From positions 1,175,501 to 1,239,500 of the forward strand of contig JANCRA010000003.1 in the NCBI GenBank assembly GCA_024362935.1: DNA of 64,000 nucleotides. The letters run 5' to 3'. Each line of letters begins with the position of its first letter. Within the stretch, counting starts at the first letter, position 1. This document shows positions 41,017-52,977 of this stretch, one piece after another. The translations under genes were made by a program, and so were the position numbers. Source of the stretch: Setophaga petechia. Lineage: Eukaryota; Chordata; Aves; Passeriformes; Parulidae. The notes under the pieces are model-generated. The model searched no databases, was not told the DNA's origin, and worked only from the letters and a program-made list of their open reading frames with translations.

Positions 41017-42689
41017 CTACGGAAAGAAAAGAGTTTCAGTCTCAGCCAGGGTTTTCCTCAGCATTCACTGCGGCACAACAAACATTCATTAGGCTTTTAT
41101 CCTGCTTTTCCTAACTACCCCACACGCCCAGGAGAATCCATTATTGAATTCACACAGGGAAAACAAGGCACAATCTTCTTAAAGCAGCAATTTTGGAAGA
41201 AGAAAAGAGGCAACTTACCTGGAATAATCACACTCTGTGCAACAATAATCCAGGGACTCACACACAGAAATGAAGGTTATCTATAATGTTCTGACAGCTC
41301 CCAGACTCTGCCTTCAAGGCCATGAGCACAGGGATTAAAATCACCATTTTTTCTCTGCAGCTTGCCAATTTTCTTCTTTTTTTTGCATTGCTCCAAGCCC
41401 TGTTTTCATTCTTGCTGAAATATATTTTTATGTATGGCCAAGGAAGCTTTAAGAATTGCCTCAAGACACTCAAAGAGACTGCTAGACACAGTGGTGGGGA
41501 AGGGAGCCACCAGGCAGTGGGAGTGAGCCAGGCAAACAGGAGTGTGAGAGAAGGAAGGGAAAGGGAGGGGAAGGTATTTATTTAACAGCTTCATTTTACT
41601 GTGCAGTGAAAAGCTGTGTTTTCTAGGAGACATCTCCTTGAGAATTAAACTGCAAACAGAACCCCCAGATTCCCAAACACTGTGTCCCACACAGCTCCAG
41701 TGAGCTGTCTGCTTCTTGGGATTTCAGGAATCCCAAAGTGGGAAGGATGTTTTTTAGCAACTCCACTGTCTGCACTCTTGGTTGAAGGCATTCCTGAAGA
41801 CATTCCCAGTGTGCTTCACTTCTTGGCATGGCAGGAACCCTGGCACTGCTTAAAACATGGGAGGTCCCACAAGCGACCCCAAAAAGCAGCGGGGTGAACC
41901 AAGGCACCCTCAACCTTCCAAGGAAAGGGACATGGAGGGAATAATCCAAATGCCCTCAGGCTCCAAAGTGCTCTGTGTCTGGAAGATGGCTAAAACACTC
42001 ATTATGCAGAACTAATTAGCAACTTCAAAGATTGAGCTGCAATGTGATAGCAAAAATGTTTGTTATTTGGGGGTGGTGGGGGTGGTCTGATAACTATCCT
42101 GATTTGGAAGACAAAATTGTTTTCAGGGCCCCTTAACCATTTTTACTAATTCTTGGGAATTTTGCTGTTAAAAGACATGGCAGGTTTTTTCCTCTTAAGA
42201 TTGGAAACTATCACTCTCATTTTGAGGAAATCAGAATAATAACATCTGTGTAATAACTGAGATCAGCTACATCTTAACTTAAATGGTTTTATGATTCAGC
42301 TTGATAACCACTCATTTCTTGATGCCATTAAGGTGTACAAAGCAGCCATTTCTGGTAAAAATAAATTCCATTCTCAAACTCTGTGTACTCAGGCTGATGG
42401 AACTGCTAATTATCTCCTTCACTCTAGTTGACCTCAACACTCCCAGGAGTCCTGTTCACCAAAGATCAGGATAAAAATGTTAAAAATACAAAAAAGAACA
42501 GCTACTGGTGTGCATCATTTATCTGAGATGCAAAGCAAACATTCAGTGAAGCAAATAAATGAATGCCTAAATTTGCAGGTTTTTGTAACTGATTTCAACA
42601 GGAGTTAGAGGTGACAAGTTTCCCTGTGGGAGAAGAGACTCACTGGCAGCACATCAGTGTTCCTTGGCATGCAGATAAAGCAGTTTACC
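41017..42689. other. SLC35F4 intron
   Basis: No feature recognised. The 41030-41045 sequence resembles the exon's own 40965-40980 bases (aaagagtttcagYgtcag) by chance. Confidence 0.45.
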
Positions 42690-42835
42690 TTTATAATATA
42701 TATATAATATCAATATAATATATATAATCAATATAATATATAATCTATAAAATACATAATATAATATACATTATATATTAAGATATTATATTTAAATATA
42801 ATATATTATTATAATATATTCTAATTATTATATGG
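42690..42835. repeat. AT-rich microsatellite
   Basis: Degenerate TATAATATA repeats in an SLC35F4 intron. Confidence 0.8.
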
Positions 42836-43751
42836 GCTGTTTTAGCAGGTGGAAGGGCCTCCAGCACACAGCAACGACCACACAAAACAGGGGCTGGAGG
42901 TTCCTCAACTCTCAGTGAAGAAAATACAGCAGAGTCTCTGACAGAGTCGGGCTGAGTGAGGCAGAAACTTGATGAATTCACCCCTGTGCCTAGGAGAGCT
43001 CCATGAATAATGCTCAGTCAATGAGGAGATTGGGAGAATACTTTATTTTCCCAGTCAGATTGCCTGAGGCTTTCTGAGGGCTGGTGGCTCAGTGGTTAAC
43101 TCAGCCTCTTTGACATGCAACTAAAATTAAACTTGCAGGAGTTTTCAGACGTGGCAGTGATTAAAACCCTGGGCTCAGGAGAGGGGGCTCCCTGGAACCC
43201 TCCCCACACAAATAATGCTGCAGGCTGCTGCCTTAGAGGCACAGACACATCCAGGGACAGCTGACCCTGAAACTACCACAAAAACTATTTCCAAATGCAC
43301 AAGAAGTCTATTTAAAACCTGCCCTCTAACACAAATAACTCTTTTTACTTGCAGGTAGTGCTCAGCTCTGGGCAGTGTGCCATGCTCTCAGGAATTACAG
43401 CACCTCAGGGCAGTCGTGCAGCTTTGCCTCTGGCACCCACTGAACAGCTCTGTGCCTTCTCAGTTATTCTGATGCCAGGCCCTGCACAGGAATGGGTTTG
43501 TTCCCTCCTCTGGAGTGAAATCCAGCAGCTGGTTTTAAGCAGCTCACAGAGGAAAACAGCAAACAGGCAGAGACCTGGGGCACAGGAACATAGGGAATGA
43601 ATGCAGTGACATCACCTGGATTAGCACTTGGCAAGGCCACAGTGACATGAGGGCAGCAAATAACACAGCAGCACCTTCTGGGAGCACAAATTCAGTGCTT
43701 CTGCCTAAAGGATGGCATCTGCAGCAATAAAATACCTCCCTGCTCCACTGC
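42836..43751. other. SLC35F4 intron
   Basis: No feature recognised. Confidence 0.5.
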
Positions 43752-43756
43752 AGGGG

Positions 43757-44410
43757 TGTCCTGGATTGCCAAGGAAATTGGATTCCATTTGCCATCTGGA
43801 TGGCAGTTCTCTTCTGTTCAGTGGGCAGATTTCCTTATCTCTTCCAAAACCAATCCTCTCTCAGGGGAGACATCTGCTGATAACAGCTATTGAATGTCCC
43901 TGCATGGCTGATAAGAACTACAGCATCCCATTGGGAGATGTGAGCCCAGGGGGAGGAGCCAAGCATTCCTACCTGGATATACTCTGGAGATCCTGGAATA
44001 ACTGCACAGCTTCTGCACTGGATTCCCAGAGGAACAGCAGCTGCCTCTTCCACTGATCTTCAGAGGATGACTACACCCTTTTCTACAGGATCTCTGCTCC
44101 AGCAGAACCACCCCTGACACTGCAGGAGGGCAGAGCCACAATTCCAATGGGACTGCTGCCAACACCCTGACCCACAGGGTGTCAGGCTGGGTTCTGACTC
44201 TGTCAGTGTTGTTTTGGTTCATTGCATTGTTCATTTTATCTTTTTATTTTCTTCCCTAATAAAGAACTGTTATTCCTGCTCCCATATTTTTTGCCTGAGA
44301 GCCCCTTAATTTCAAATTTATAACAATTCAGTGGGAGGGGGTTTACATTCTCCATTTCAGGGGAGGCTCCTGCCTTCCTTAGCAGACTTCCTGTCTTTCC
44401 AAACCAAGAC
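43757..44410 (+). mobile_element. Solo LTR, family C, perfect 5-bp target duplication
   Basis: 654 bp from TGTCCTGGATTGCC to AACCAAGACA, with AGGGG on both sides (43752-43756 and 44411-44415). Contains AATAAAGAACTGTTATTCC near the 3' end as poly(A) signal and a GGAGGAGCCAAGCATTCC block. Five-base duplications suggest an ERVL-type (class III) element. It lies in an SLC35F4 intron, antisense to the gene. Confidence 0.88.
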
Positions 44411-44415
44411 AAGGG

Positions 44416-47400
44416 GGCAGGCACCAAATTGAGTGTGGCTGAGCTCCCTGGTGAGTTGTGTCCCCAGCACTGGCTGAATCTGAGCTGGCAGAAAGGGCCT
44501 GACCAGCTCAGTTTGTCTGGAGAGCTGCAGCAAAAGGAAAGGGGATCCTGCAGAGCCTGGCTCAGGAATGCTGTGTCCCACAGGAAGGATCCATGGGGAT
44601 GGATTATTCCTGATGTTCCCCCTGAAAAGCCTCTGCAGAGCAGCTCTGGGTGTGCTGAGGGAGCTGCACTGAGCTGCTGCTGCAGCAGAGGGACAGGACT
44701 GTGGGTGACAAACCTGCAGTGACAGGTTCATACACAAACACCAACCCATGGCTCAGTCTGCTCTTCAGGTAATGCTCACTTCTCCTTATCCAAGCAATCC
44801 AACTCCTCCCATGTGTTTTGCTCACATTAAACCTGCACACAGCAATGCTTCCCCTGGCCAGTGCCCCAGGCTGGGATGAGCTGCAGCTCCAATCTCAGCT
44901 CTCACACCGTGGGTGGATCCTGGCAGGAAGCTGCTCAGGGTCACAGTGCTTGTCCTTGAGAAGCCAAGGAGCCAGATGGGGAGGTAAAATGTACTGGCAT
45001 TGAAAATTTCACCCACCTACTGCACAGCACAACTGCATCAGGCTCCAAAGTCAAGTCTGTACCACAGTCTTCTGCTGTGGTAAATGCTGGCAGGGTTAAA
45101 TTTCCTATTGCTGAGCTTGCTGAACTTCAGATCATCTTATCCAGCACCAATGCAAGGAGTTTCAAGCTCTTTATGAGGGACACAGCTTTTATTTACAATA
45201 CTGAGGGGATACCAAGAGCTGTCTTCTGCCTCAAGACAACCAGGACACTTCAGCTAAATGCAGCAGTGAGTTCATAACCATGAGTTATTTTCTCAGACCA
45301 CAGGATTGAATCTCTATGGTAAAGAAACACACATTTGTAATCTCAAATATTGTAATAATAGAATGCTAGAGTGGTTTGGGTTGGAAGAGACCTTAAAGCC
45401 CATCCAGTTCCAACCCTCTGCCATGGGCAGGGACACCTTCCACTATCCCAGGTTTCTCCAAGTCCCATCCAGCCTGGCCTGGAACACTTCAGGGATCCAG
45501 GGGCAGCCACAGCTTCTCTGGGCACCCTGTGCCAGGGCCTCACACCCTCAAAGTCAGGAATTTATTTTCAATATTTAATCTAAACCTGCCCTTTCTCAGT
45601 CTGAAGCCATTCCCCTACCCCGTCCTTGTCAAAAATCCACCTCTCTTGCAGCTCCTTTAGGTACTGAGCAGCCTAAATTTTCCAGAAAGCCAATCTAAAG
45701 TGGAGGATTGAGACTCCTGTCATTCCAAGTGGGATTTATTAAAGGAGCAGTGGCTCTCTGCAGCTTTGCCAGCCTGGGGCAGCACTCTGCAAGTCACTTC
45801 CAGGATCACTGATCTCTGCCAAGATGTCACAGATATGGTTTGTTCAGATCCACTGGGAATATCTGCTGGACAAAATGCCTGATTGTCTTTAAAGCTCCTG
45901 GAGAGTAAGTACATCCTCCAGAAACATAAAGATAAATCACCTCTGGTCTCCAAGGAAAGCCTGGAACTGCTGCAAATGGGTTTATTGACAAGAATTATCT
46001 ACTGCACAGGAATAAAACAGGCAAATGAGGCAGCAAGAAATCTTACAAAATGTAATAAAAAGCCTCATAACAGGAACAATATCAAGAATGCAAATCAAGG
46101 AAATACACAAACAATTAATGCAGGTTTGAAAACAACCCTGAACAAGTTGGGTGAAATGACCTCCAAAGATCAAATTCAATCTGTCTACAAGTTAAAACTA
46201 CATATTTTCAATCCTTTAGGTCCCCAAAAAATAGAGCTCATCCTGAGGAGATGCTCATCCCTTATCCAATTTGTCAGAGTTTGGACAGTCAAGTTGTAAC
46301 ACAGCTCTGACCAAGTAGTTGCTCTCCCTGATGAAATCATTATTTACCAGCAGTTACTTCCTCTTTGGGACGTGACTTCATGACATATCTGGAATAAGAA
46401 ATACTCTGGGAAGATTCCCATCACCTCTAACACTATTCCTGAGTCCACACATTCACTGACCCACTGCAGAAATTCCTGGGCATTTATGACAGTGTCCTCA
46501 ACTTTAAAAGCTCAATTCTTAACAGCTGGGGAAATATAAATTATTTAAGCACAGGAATTTTTTATGCATTGCCCCAAAATGTTGCTCTGATAGAGACATA
46601 ATCAATGAACCAACTGCAGGGGATTTCTCTGCAGGGATATTTTTTCTCACCTTCTTCCTTATCTGCTGTGCAATTGTCATTACTTCACCCCACATGCAGA
46701 AACCAAGCTGACACTGTTCACGTTCTCACAAACACTCCAGCAGAAATCTGAATGAAGCATCATTAGCAGACAAAGCACCAGGGTTTGCAGGGAAGCACTT
46801 AATTAAGTGCAACTGTTCAATTTCAGTCACACTGATTTGACAGAAATGATAATTTAGGGCCAAATTACATCCCAGATCCTGGCAAAAAGCAGCTGAGGGA
46901 AGAGTTTGGCCCTGCTGCACTCCAGCCAGACAGTCACAAATGGGATTCCCTGTGTGCTCAGGGACAGCAGGAGCCAGGGATGGGCCCCACACTGGGTAAT
47001 TCCTGCTGGAACAGACAATTCTGCTGGATCATGCAGGTTCTTTTCCAAGCAAACCTGCACTGGAACAACAGAACTGAATTCCAGCCCAGAATGACCCTGT
47101 GAGTCTCTTCCCTCCCATGGTGTCTCTTGGTGAGCTGAGTTTTGTCCTGTCCTTTAAAGTGCTCCCATGTCACTGCCAGATCAGTGGAATAACAGAAGTG
47201 GAGGAGGAGCTGTGAAATAAATTGTCACAGAATGTGAGGCACCTCCAAGCCCTGCAGACAGATCAGATGTGCTTTTCCTCAGAACTGCCTAAGGTGAGGC
47301 TGAGCTGCAGCACTGGTGGCTGGACTGGATGATTTCTTTGGGTTCCCCCTTAACCTTGTACTTCTCTGATTTCTCAGGGGCTACTGAAAAGGGATTTTTA

Positions 47401-47875
47401 CATTTCCAGCAGGAGGAAAGGGCAGTTTGCATCCTGCTGTACTTGCTCAGCACAGAGAACATGCCATGGTCTTCCACATGGAAATCACCTCCTCAGCTCT
47501 GAGCATCTTTCCTCTCAGCCAGGAGCTGGTTTGGTTGTACCCAACACTGCAATTCTATCATAAATGGACCAGGACAGATTCATCAATGGCCTGATCCAGG
47601 CAAGAACACAAAATATAGAGATATTAGACAACATAACAGCAAGATTATAAGCAAATTATTGACCTTTTCAACTCATTAAAAAAGCCCTTTAACAACCAAG
47701 TTCCCGTTTATTCAGCACACATCACTCATCTGTCAGCCTCCTGTGAGCTATTTATGAATGAGGTTTTCTGCAGCATGACCTTTATTCTGACACCAGGGGT
47801 GGAACTGAGCACAGCAATGATCTCAGCCCTCAGGAATTAGGTTTTTTAAAGGGAAACTGCCATGATAAAGCCTAC
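44416..47875. other. SLC35F4 intron
   Basis: Contains one CR1 (45360-45620). The rest is unrecognised unique sequence. Confidence 0.5.
45360..45620 (-). repeat. CR1 LINE 3' fragment
   Basis: Inverted CR1: 'gtggtttgggttggaagaga', 'gggcagggacaccttccac' and 'atttaatctaaacctgccc'. Confidence 0.87.
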
Positions 47876-48173
47876 CTGAATTTTTTGATTGGAGACTGCT
47901 TTTCCTGTGCAGTTGCAAGGTGCCCGGAATAATAAATGGGAAAAATCATAATGTTCCAGTTTGTTGAGAACCAAGTCATGAAAAAGGGACAGTCAAAGGT
48001 CTCAAAAGTGATTTTGACAAACTGTGTGGTCCCAACCCAGGAGGAAGAGACGGACAAAATGATCAGGAATCTCCAGATTAGCTTGAGAAATGTGGATGTG
48101 CAAGACTGGCATCGTGTCTGTCCTTCAGCTTCTTGGCTGCTGCTCTCTGTGTGCGTTTGTGTTCCTTCCTCTC
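47876..48173 (-). CDS. SLC35F4: SLC35F4 coding exon, end of N-terminal tail and first membrane helices
   Basis: The exon opens with an acidic, Ser/Thr/Gln-rich stretch (TESSSQEAE) and moves into the first transmembrane segment (LKLIWRFLIILSVSSSWVG). It then gives the conserved SLC35F loop and second helix (FFMTWFSTNWNIMIFPIYY, SGHLATAQEKQSP). The acceptor is a T-rich tract ending ctttcag; the donor is gtaggc. The 298 bases begin with two bases that finish a glycine codon from the previous exon and end with AG, completed to arginine by the next exon. The wording is clearly closer to SLC35F4 than to SLC35F3, whose equivalent loop reads differently (YYVGHVCKS in human as I recall it). Confidence 0.93.
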
Positions 48174-49880
48174 CTGAAAGAGAAGAAAAAAGGAATAATA
48201 GAAAAAGAGTTGTACATGTAATGAATGCATTCAAAATAATTCTTGGCAAAACCTCCCATTCTGGTCCAAGTCACAAATCATCCCTTGACTTCTCCCTGTA
48301 GCTCCTCTATGTCCCATAAATACTGAAATCCTGCACAAAAGTATTTTAACAATACCAACTCTGTCACTTCAGGGAGGCAGAACCAAACACAAACACAACA
48401 GTGAGGGCTGAGGTAACAGCATTACAAATAAGCTGTTGTCACTATTTGCTTTATCAGCCCTTCATTCCCTCTGCCAGCAAATCTCCAGGATAAAATGTTA
48501 CAGAGGCAAATCGCTGTGCATGTGTGCAACAGAAGAGCTCTCTGAGCCTGCAGCTCTGGAGACAGCACCAAGTTCTTATTCCTCAACACTTTAATTCCAC
48601 AACCACTTTTATTTACAAGCTGGGAAGGGGTGGAAAGAAGTAGTTTGGTTTTATGTACCCAAGCATAGAAAGGCTTTTTGCAGTCAGGTTGGTGTACTTA
48701 CGTTTCTGAAGTTAACAAAGGAAACTGGACAAAAGTGAAGCTTGGCATGCCTAGAAATAAAACCTCTGCACATCAACAAGGAGCAACAGGAGAGCTGGCA
48801 TCTCCCATTTCAGCACAGTGGGTTTGGTTTTTTTCAGTGGTTTTCACTCCTAAGTGCACATTTCCTAACACAAGTGGGGAGAATTTAATCTCACTGACTG
48901 GTGCCTTGCTCTCAGACAGATCTCCCAGGGATGCACCCCATGACCCCTGCTTTGCTCTCCTGGATCCCAGCTGGAAGCAAGGAGCACTGACACTGCTGGG
49001 CTGGGAGCTCACAGGGCAGCACTGAGCTCCAGCCATTCACCCTGTCTGACCTCAACACAGTCTGGGAGAAGAAACAGGAAAATCTTCTGAAAATCATGGC
49101 CTGAAGCGATTCTTAACTACTCCCATCAATTATGAGCCACATTAATGCATGATGTGAGGTACAGAAGAAACAATATGGTTTTGAGGGAAGTTACAGATGC
49201 ACTGAGTGGGAGCACACATATCCATCTTTTATGTGACAGAGGAATTCTTTCACAATCAGGTACAATTTCCTTTCATATTATTGGTTTTCCTACATTAGCC
49301 ATAAAGAAATGTCAAACTGGGGTTCCCAGCTATTACTGTAAACCAACATTACACATAAAAAAAGATTTATCATAGCAGGGAGTGCTATTCATTTGCTATT
49401 CTTGATTTGGAATTAAGAATTTTCCTAACTAGGACATGGAGCTTTTTGCAGTTGTAATTGTGTGATGTGTTTTTTTCCTAAAAATAATCTGTATTCAGTG
49501 GCTCCATTGTTTAGTGGTGAATCAAGAATTTAAATAAAATTACAGGTTTATTAAAAACATGCAGAGGATAATCAGCCATGGGTCTGGAAAGGCAAGCATC
49601 CTTTTAGCATTCTCCTTGGCTGCTGAGAGAAAGTAGATATTTTTCTGGTACTAATAATGACTGACATCTATTGAAAGGTAAATTACAGTTTATTTGCAAG
49701 TTAGAATGGCTTAAAAAGAATATATTATAGTAGCATCAACTTGCAGGTCTTCCTGCCAAGTAAAACTACCATGCAATTAGTCCTTTTTCAGCTACCACTT
49801 AAAATAATCACACAATGATAGAAGAATAAAGCACTTTCAGCCATGCTTTCTATTTTCCAATTACACAGTAATGATGCAAT

Positions 49881-49903
49881 TGGTGTCATTATGCATGACA
49901 CCA
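49881..49903. promoter_or_regulatory. Perfect inverted repeat around an octamer-like core
   Basis: TGGTGTCAT-TATGC-ATGACACCA: nine-base arms, five-base spacer. The centre reads ATTATGCAT, resembling a POU/homeodomain site. It lies in AT-rich intronic DNA of SLC35F4. Regulatory meaning is a guess. Confidence 0.25.
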
Positions 49904-50487
49904 CCATCAGCATTTGATTTGGATGTTACAGTCCCAGGTCTGAATGTCAGGGAAAGGCACAGAAACACACACTTGTTGCAAGACCTACCTTGGATTTGAA
50001 GACCTGTGTAAGTTTTAGTCTGAATAAATGCACAGTGGAGAGTTGCTGTAAGTTTTTAATCAGTGGGATTCATCCCTTGTGATGTAGTTAGCAAATAACT
50101 GTGTATTCAGGATGAACACGTTGTCTGGGGCCCCTTTATATTTAATGATAATGGAAAGGCATGGTGAGAGGGGAGCTGATTCCACCCTCATATATCTACA
50201 TCTATCTGCATCTAAGCTCACTGGAGGCACTTAACTCTAGACCAGATATTTGCAATTAACTTAAGTGAAGTTGTGATTGATTCCCCGTGACAGAGTAGCT
50301 TGACAGCTGCTTTCAAAATCCATGGGATGTGCACACCTAATTCCTGGCCAAAGAACCAAAAGGACAAGATAAGAAATAGATTTCAAAATAATGACAGGGA
50401 GTGAGCCACAGGGTCAGCAGGCACACAGTTCCTATTACAGAGGTTTAGGGATTTCCAAGTCATGGAGCAAGCACTTGTGTTTAGACA

Positions 50488-50575
50488 CCAAATGATAATG
50501 AGGAGAAAACAAACTGATCAGCCAAACTGATCAAATGATAATGAGGAGAAAACAAACTGATCAGCCAAAGTGGCT
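50488..50575. repeat. 44-bp tandem duplication
   Basis: 'caaatgataatgaggagaaa' through 'ctgatcagccaaactgat' occurs twice in a row with one or two differences. Confidence 0.85.
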
Positions 50576-51544
50576 GGGAGACAGCATTTTGCAACTGGCA
50601 AGGCAGCAGAAATCCTTGGGGTCTGCATTTGGATGGGACTGGAACAAACCAAGAGACTTATCCTGGGAAGAGCACAGGAACAAGGCTGAAAGCACAGGTG
50701 AGAATGCAGATCACACTGCAGGTGACACAGGGAGGTGGCACTGGCCAGTGGCAAACTGTGGAAGGCAGTGGGCAGAAACAGCCCTGCATGGTCCCTTGGC
50801 CCACAGGGCAGCTCTTACTGACAAGATGGTCACAGAAGAGCCTTTTGCTTGCAGTGTTCAGAGGAGTGAGATGAGGAAAATCAAAACCTACAGCTTTTCA
50901 TCAGAACTCTTCTGGCTATTTGGCAACTAGACCCTAGAAAATTATATTCTTTGTATTTGTTTACCCACTGGGTCAGTTGTAGTTAGACTTCTCTGATAAG
51001 GATGGGAAGATCAGGATCAAAAGGGAAATTAATAAATGCAAAGTAAGTGTTTAGAAGAGTATGATGTCCAGACACTACTCAAGTGGCCTAGAGCCCTTTC
51101 TTGGAGAAGATGGATTCTGATTTTGGATGTACCCTAGTGCCACCATGCACAGTTATTTCAGCCTGATATCTGGAAAAATGAGATTTGGTTTTCTGATTTC
51201 TTAGCTATGATTAGATTTGATCTTAACTGCAAGATGCTGCATCAGCTCCTGGTAGCAATGATCACCTCCAATACTCTTCTGAGGCTTTCCACCAAGAGAG
51301 TAGTCCTGGAGCATGAGATCCATCTGTTTTCCAACACAAGGAGGAAATGGGTGACTCTTGCTGCCATCAGAGATCAAGTGACAAGAGGAAGGTTCAGCTC
51401 CCCCAGGTCCAGAGTACAAGGGAGATCCAACCTCTTCTTCCTCCCCTTTTGCTCACAGTATCGACACAGGCAGTCTTCCAAAGAACTCAGGCAATTAAAT
51501 AGTTTCTTTCCAAAAAGGTTGGACAGTTAAATTATTTCACTCAT

Positions 51545-51862
51545 TTAAAGTCCCTCCTCCTCAACAGAGTGGTTTAGCAGACTCACAAGCCTGAGGCTGC
51601 ACACTGCAACTGCTCCCATGCCATCCCTGCAGCTCTGGATGGCCACCACGGTGAAGAGGTCAGTGTTCACCACACCTACAGGTTTATCTGAGCTAAACTC
51701 CTGCAGAGAAGTGGGTGATGGGAGCCCTGATGAGCAGCTGACGATGATGTGAGCTGTGATGGTCTTCCCTAGAAATCCTTCCACCTGCTGCTCCTTCTCC
51801 TCCTCTTCATTAGACCATCCGTGGCGTGCCCTGTGGCCATCACTGTCTTTGAGAAGGAACTC
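51545..51862 (-). other. Possible unidentified terminal exon or retrocopy fragment in an SLC35F4 intron
   Basis: On the minus strand a 106-codon reading follows an acceptor-like ccacaacccttag and ends in TAA. It has a protein-like look: an acidic run (SNEEEEKEQQVEGF), then GKTITAHIIVSCSSGL and LFTVVAIQSCRDGMGAVAV. I do not recognise the family. It does not join in phase to the 52789 SLC35F4 exon. It could be a chance frame, a decayed retrocopy or an exon of an unannotated transcript. Confidence 0.2.
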
Positions 51863-52224
51863 CTAAGGGTTGTGGCATGTTGCCAGGCTGAAGCTGAGGA
51901 GACACAACCACCCTGTGAAACCTAACCATGTGCTGGGGTTAACCAGCTCTGAGGATCCTTTGTGCCTCATGCTGTGCCAGGTGCCTCATGCACGTCGTGT
52001 ACCTGTGAATCCCAGCCTGCTCTTCCCATCCGTGCCACCTTCCTGTCAGAATTCAGGACATCCCTCTGGCTGCCCTGGATTGCCTGAACCCCTGCCACGG
52101 GGCTCAGAGACCTTGGCACAGAGCCCAAGACACCTGTAATTTTGATTACAACCCATGGAAAAAATTACCAACCTTATATGAGGATCTGCAAGCCACGAAA
52201 GTCTAAGTAGAATAATAATCAGTT

Positions 52225-52626
52225 TGTCACGGGGTGAAAAATAGATTTTTGGGGCTTTTAGAATGGGGGTCAGGAGGCAAGATGGAGGAATCAGGACATG
52301 TCCAGCCTTTCTCCTTATTCTTCTTGGCCACCATCTTCTGCTGTAATGGTGGCACTTTTGGATTGGTTTAGAGTAGAAGCTCACTGTCTAACATAGGTGA
52401 CAGGTATTGAGAAGTTATTGTAAATAATGTACACGTAGTTTTTAGTATAAAAAGATAACACCACCCTGAGGGCAGGCAGGGTGCCTCTGTCTGACCTGCT
52501 GAACAGACCTCAGCAGGCCAGAGAAAGAACTTTATAGATAAGAAATAATCAACCTTGAGAACGAGACCAGAAGAGCTCTGACTCCTTCTTCAACTGCTGG
52601 GCTGGGAAAAGAGACTTTCTAACACA
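52225..52626 (+). mobile_element. Probable solo LTR next to an SLC35F4 exon
   Basis: Starts TGTCACGGGGTG and ends near TTTCTAACACA. Holds a TATA-like TATAAAAAG (about 52447) and a following 'gcaggcagggtgcctctgtctgacctgctgaa' start-region-like segment. The ends and the missing target duplication make the limits uncertain. It lies about 160 bp past the donor of the 52789-52977 exon. Confidence 0.5.
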
Positions 52627-52788
52627 TCTCAGGGTCACTCTGACCAGCAGCCGTCCCGAGACCTTCCCGCTCACCCCCAGGCTCGGGAAGGACCTGCACG
52701 GGGCAAACCAAACCTCAGCATGCTCAGGCCCTGCCCCATCTCTGCAGAGACAGAGGGAAGAGCCAGGAGTGTGGCTGTGGGTTCCTAC

Positions 52789-52977
52789 CTGATCTGCTCT
52801 GCCTCTCGACTCTGCTGTGCCGACAGATTCCCGAGGGACTTCGATTCTGCAGCTCAAGAATGGGAGCAGCAGAATCTTCAGCAACAGATAGAGGGGAGAG
52901 CTGCCTAGTCATGCCTCTGTGTCTGCTGGGGCAGTTGCCTCCTGGCTTGCATTGGATGACAGATGATCGTGAGGCAC
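52789..52977 (-). CDS. SLC35F4: SLC35F4 coding exon, N-terminal cytoplasmic region (first SLC35F4 exon found in window)
   Basis: SLC35F4 is an orphan member of the SLC35F solute-carrier group (DMT superfamily, about ten membrane helices); its relative SLC35F3 has been linked to thiamine transport, but the F4 substrate is not established. This exon codes for the polar, Ser/Arg-rich N-terminal tail, with recognisable stretches such as CPSRH, RQLSPLSV and SRVERQSRS. It is flanked by a good acceptor (cttcttctcag) and donor (gtaggaac). It has 189 bases: two completing a codon, 62 codons, then one base that pairs with the GA opening the next exon. The upstream first coding exon, about 50-60 residues in mammals, was not found to the right and is probably outside the window. 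Family identity is strong; the exon edges rest on splice motifs and phase. Confidence 0.85.

Larger units (their letters stand above)
48174..51544. other. SLC35F4 intron
   Basis: AT-rich centre (49100-50100) with one inverted repeat at 49881, and a 44-bp duplication at 50488. Plus-strand frames at 50535-50930 and 51207-51530 have no recognisable domain. Confidence 0.45.
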
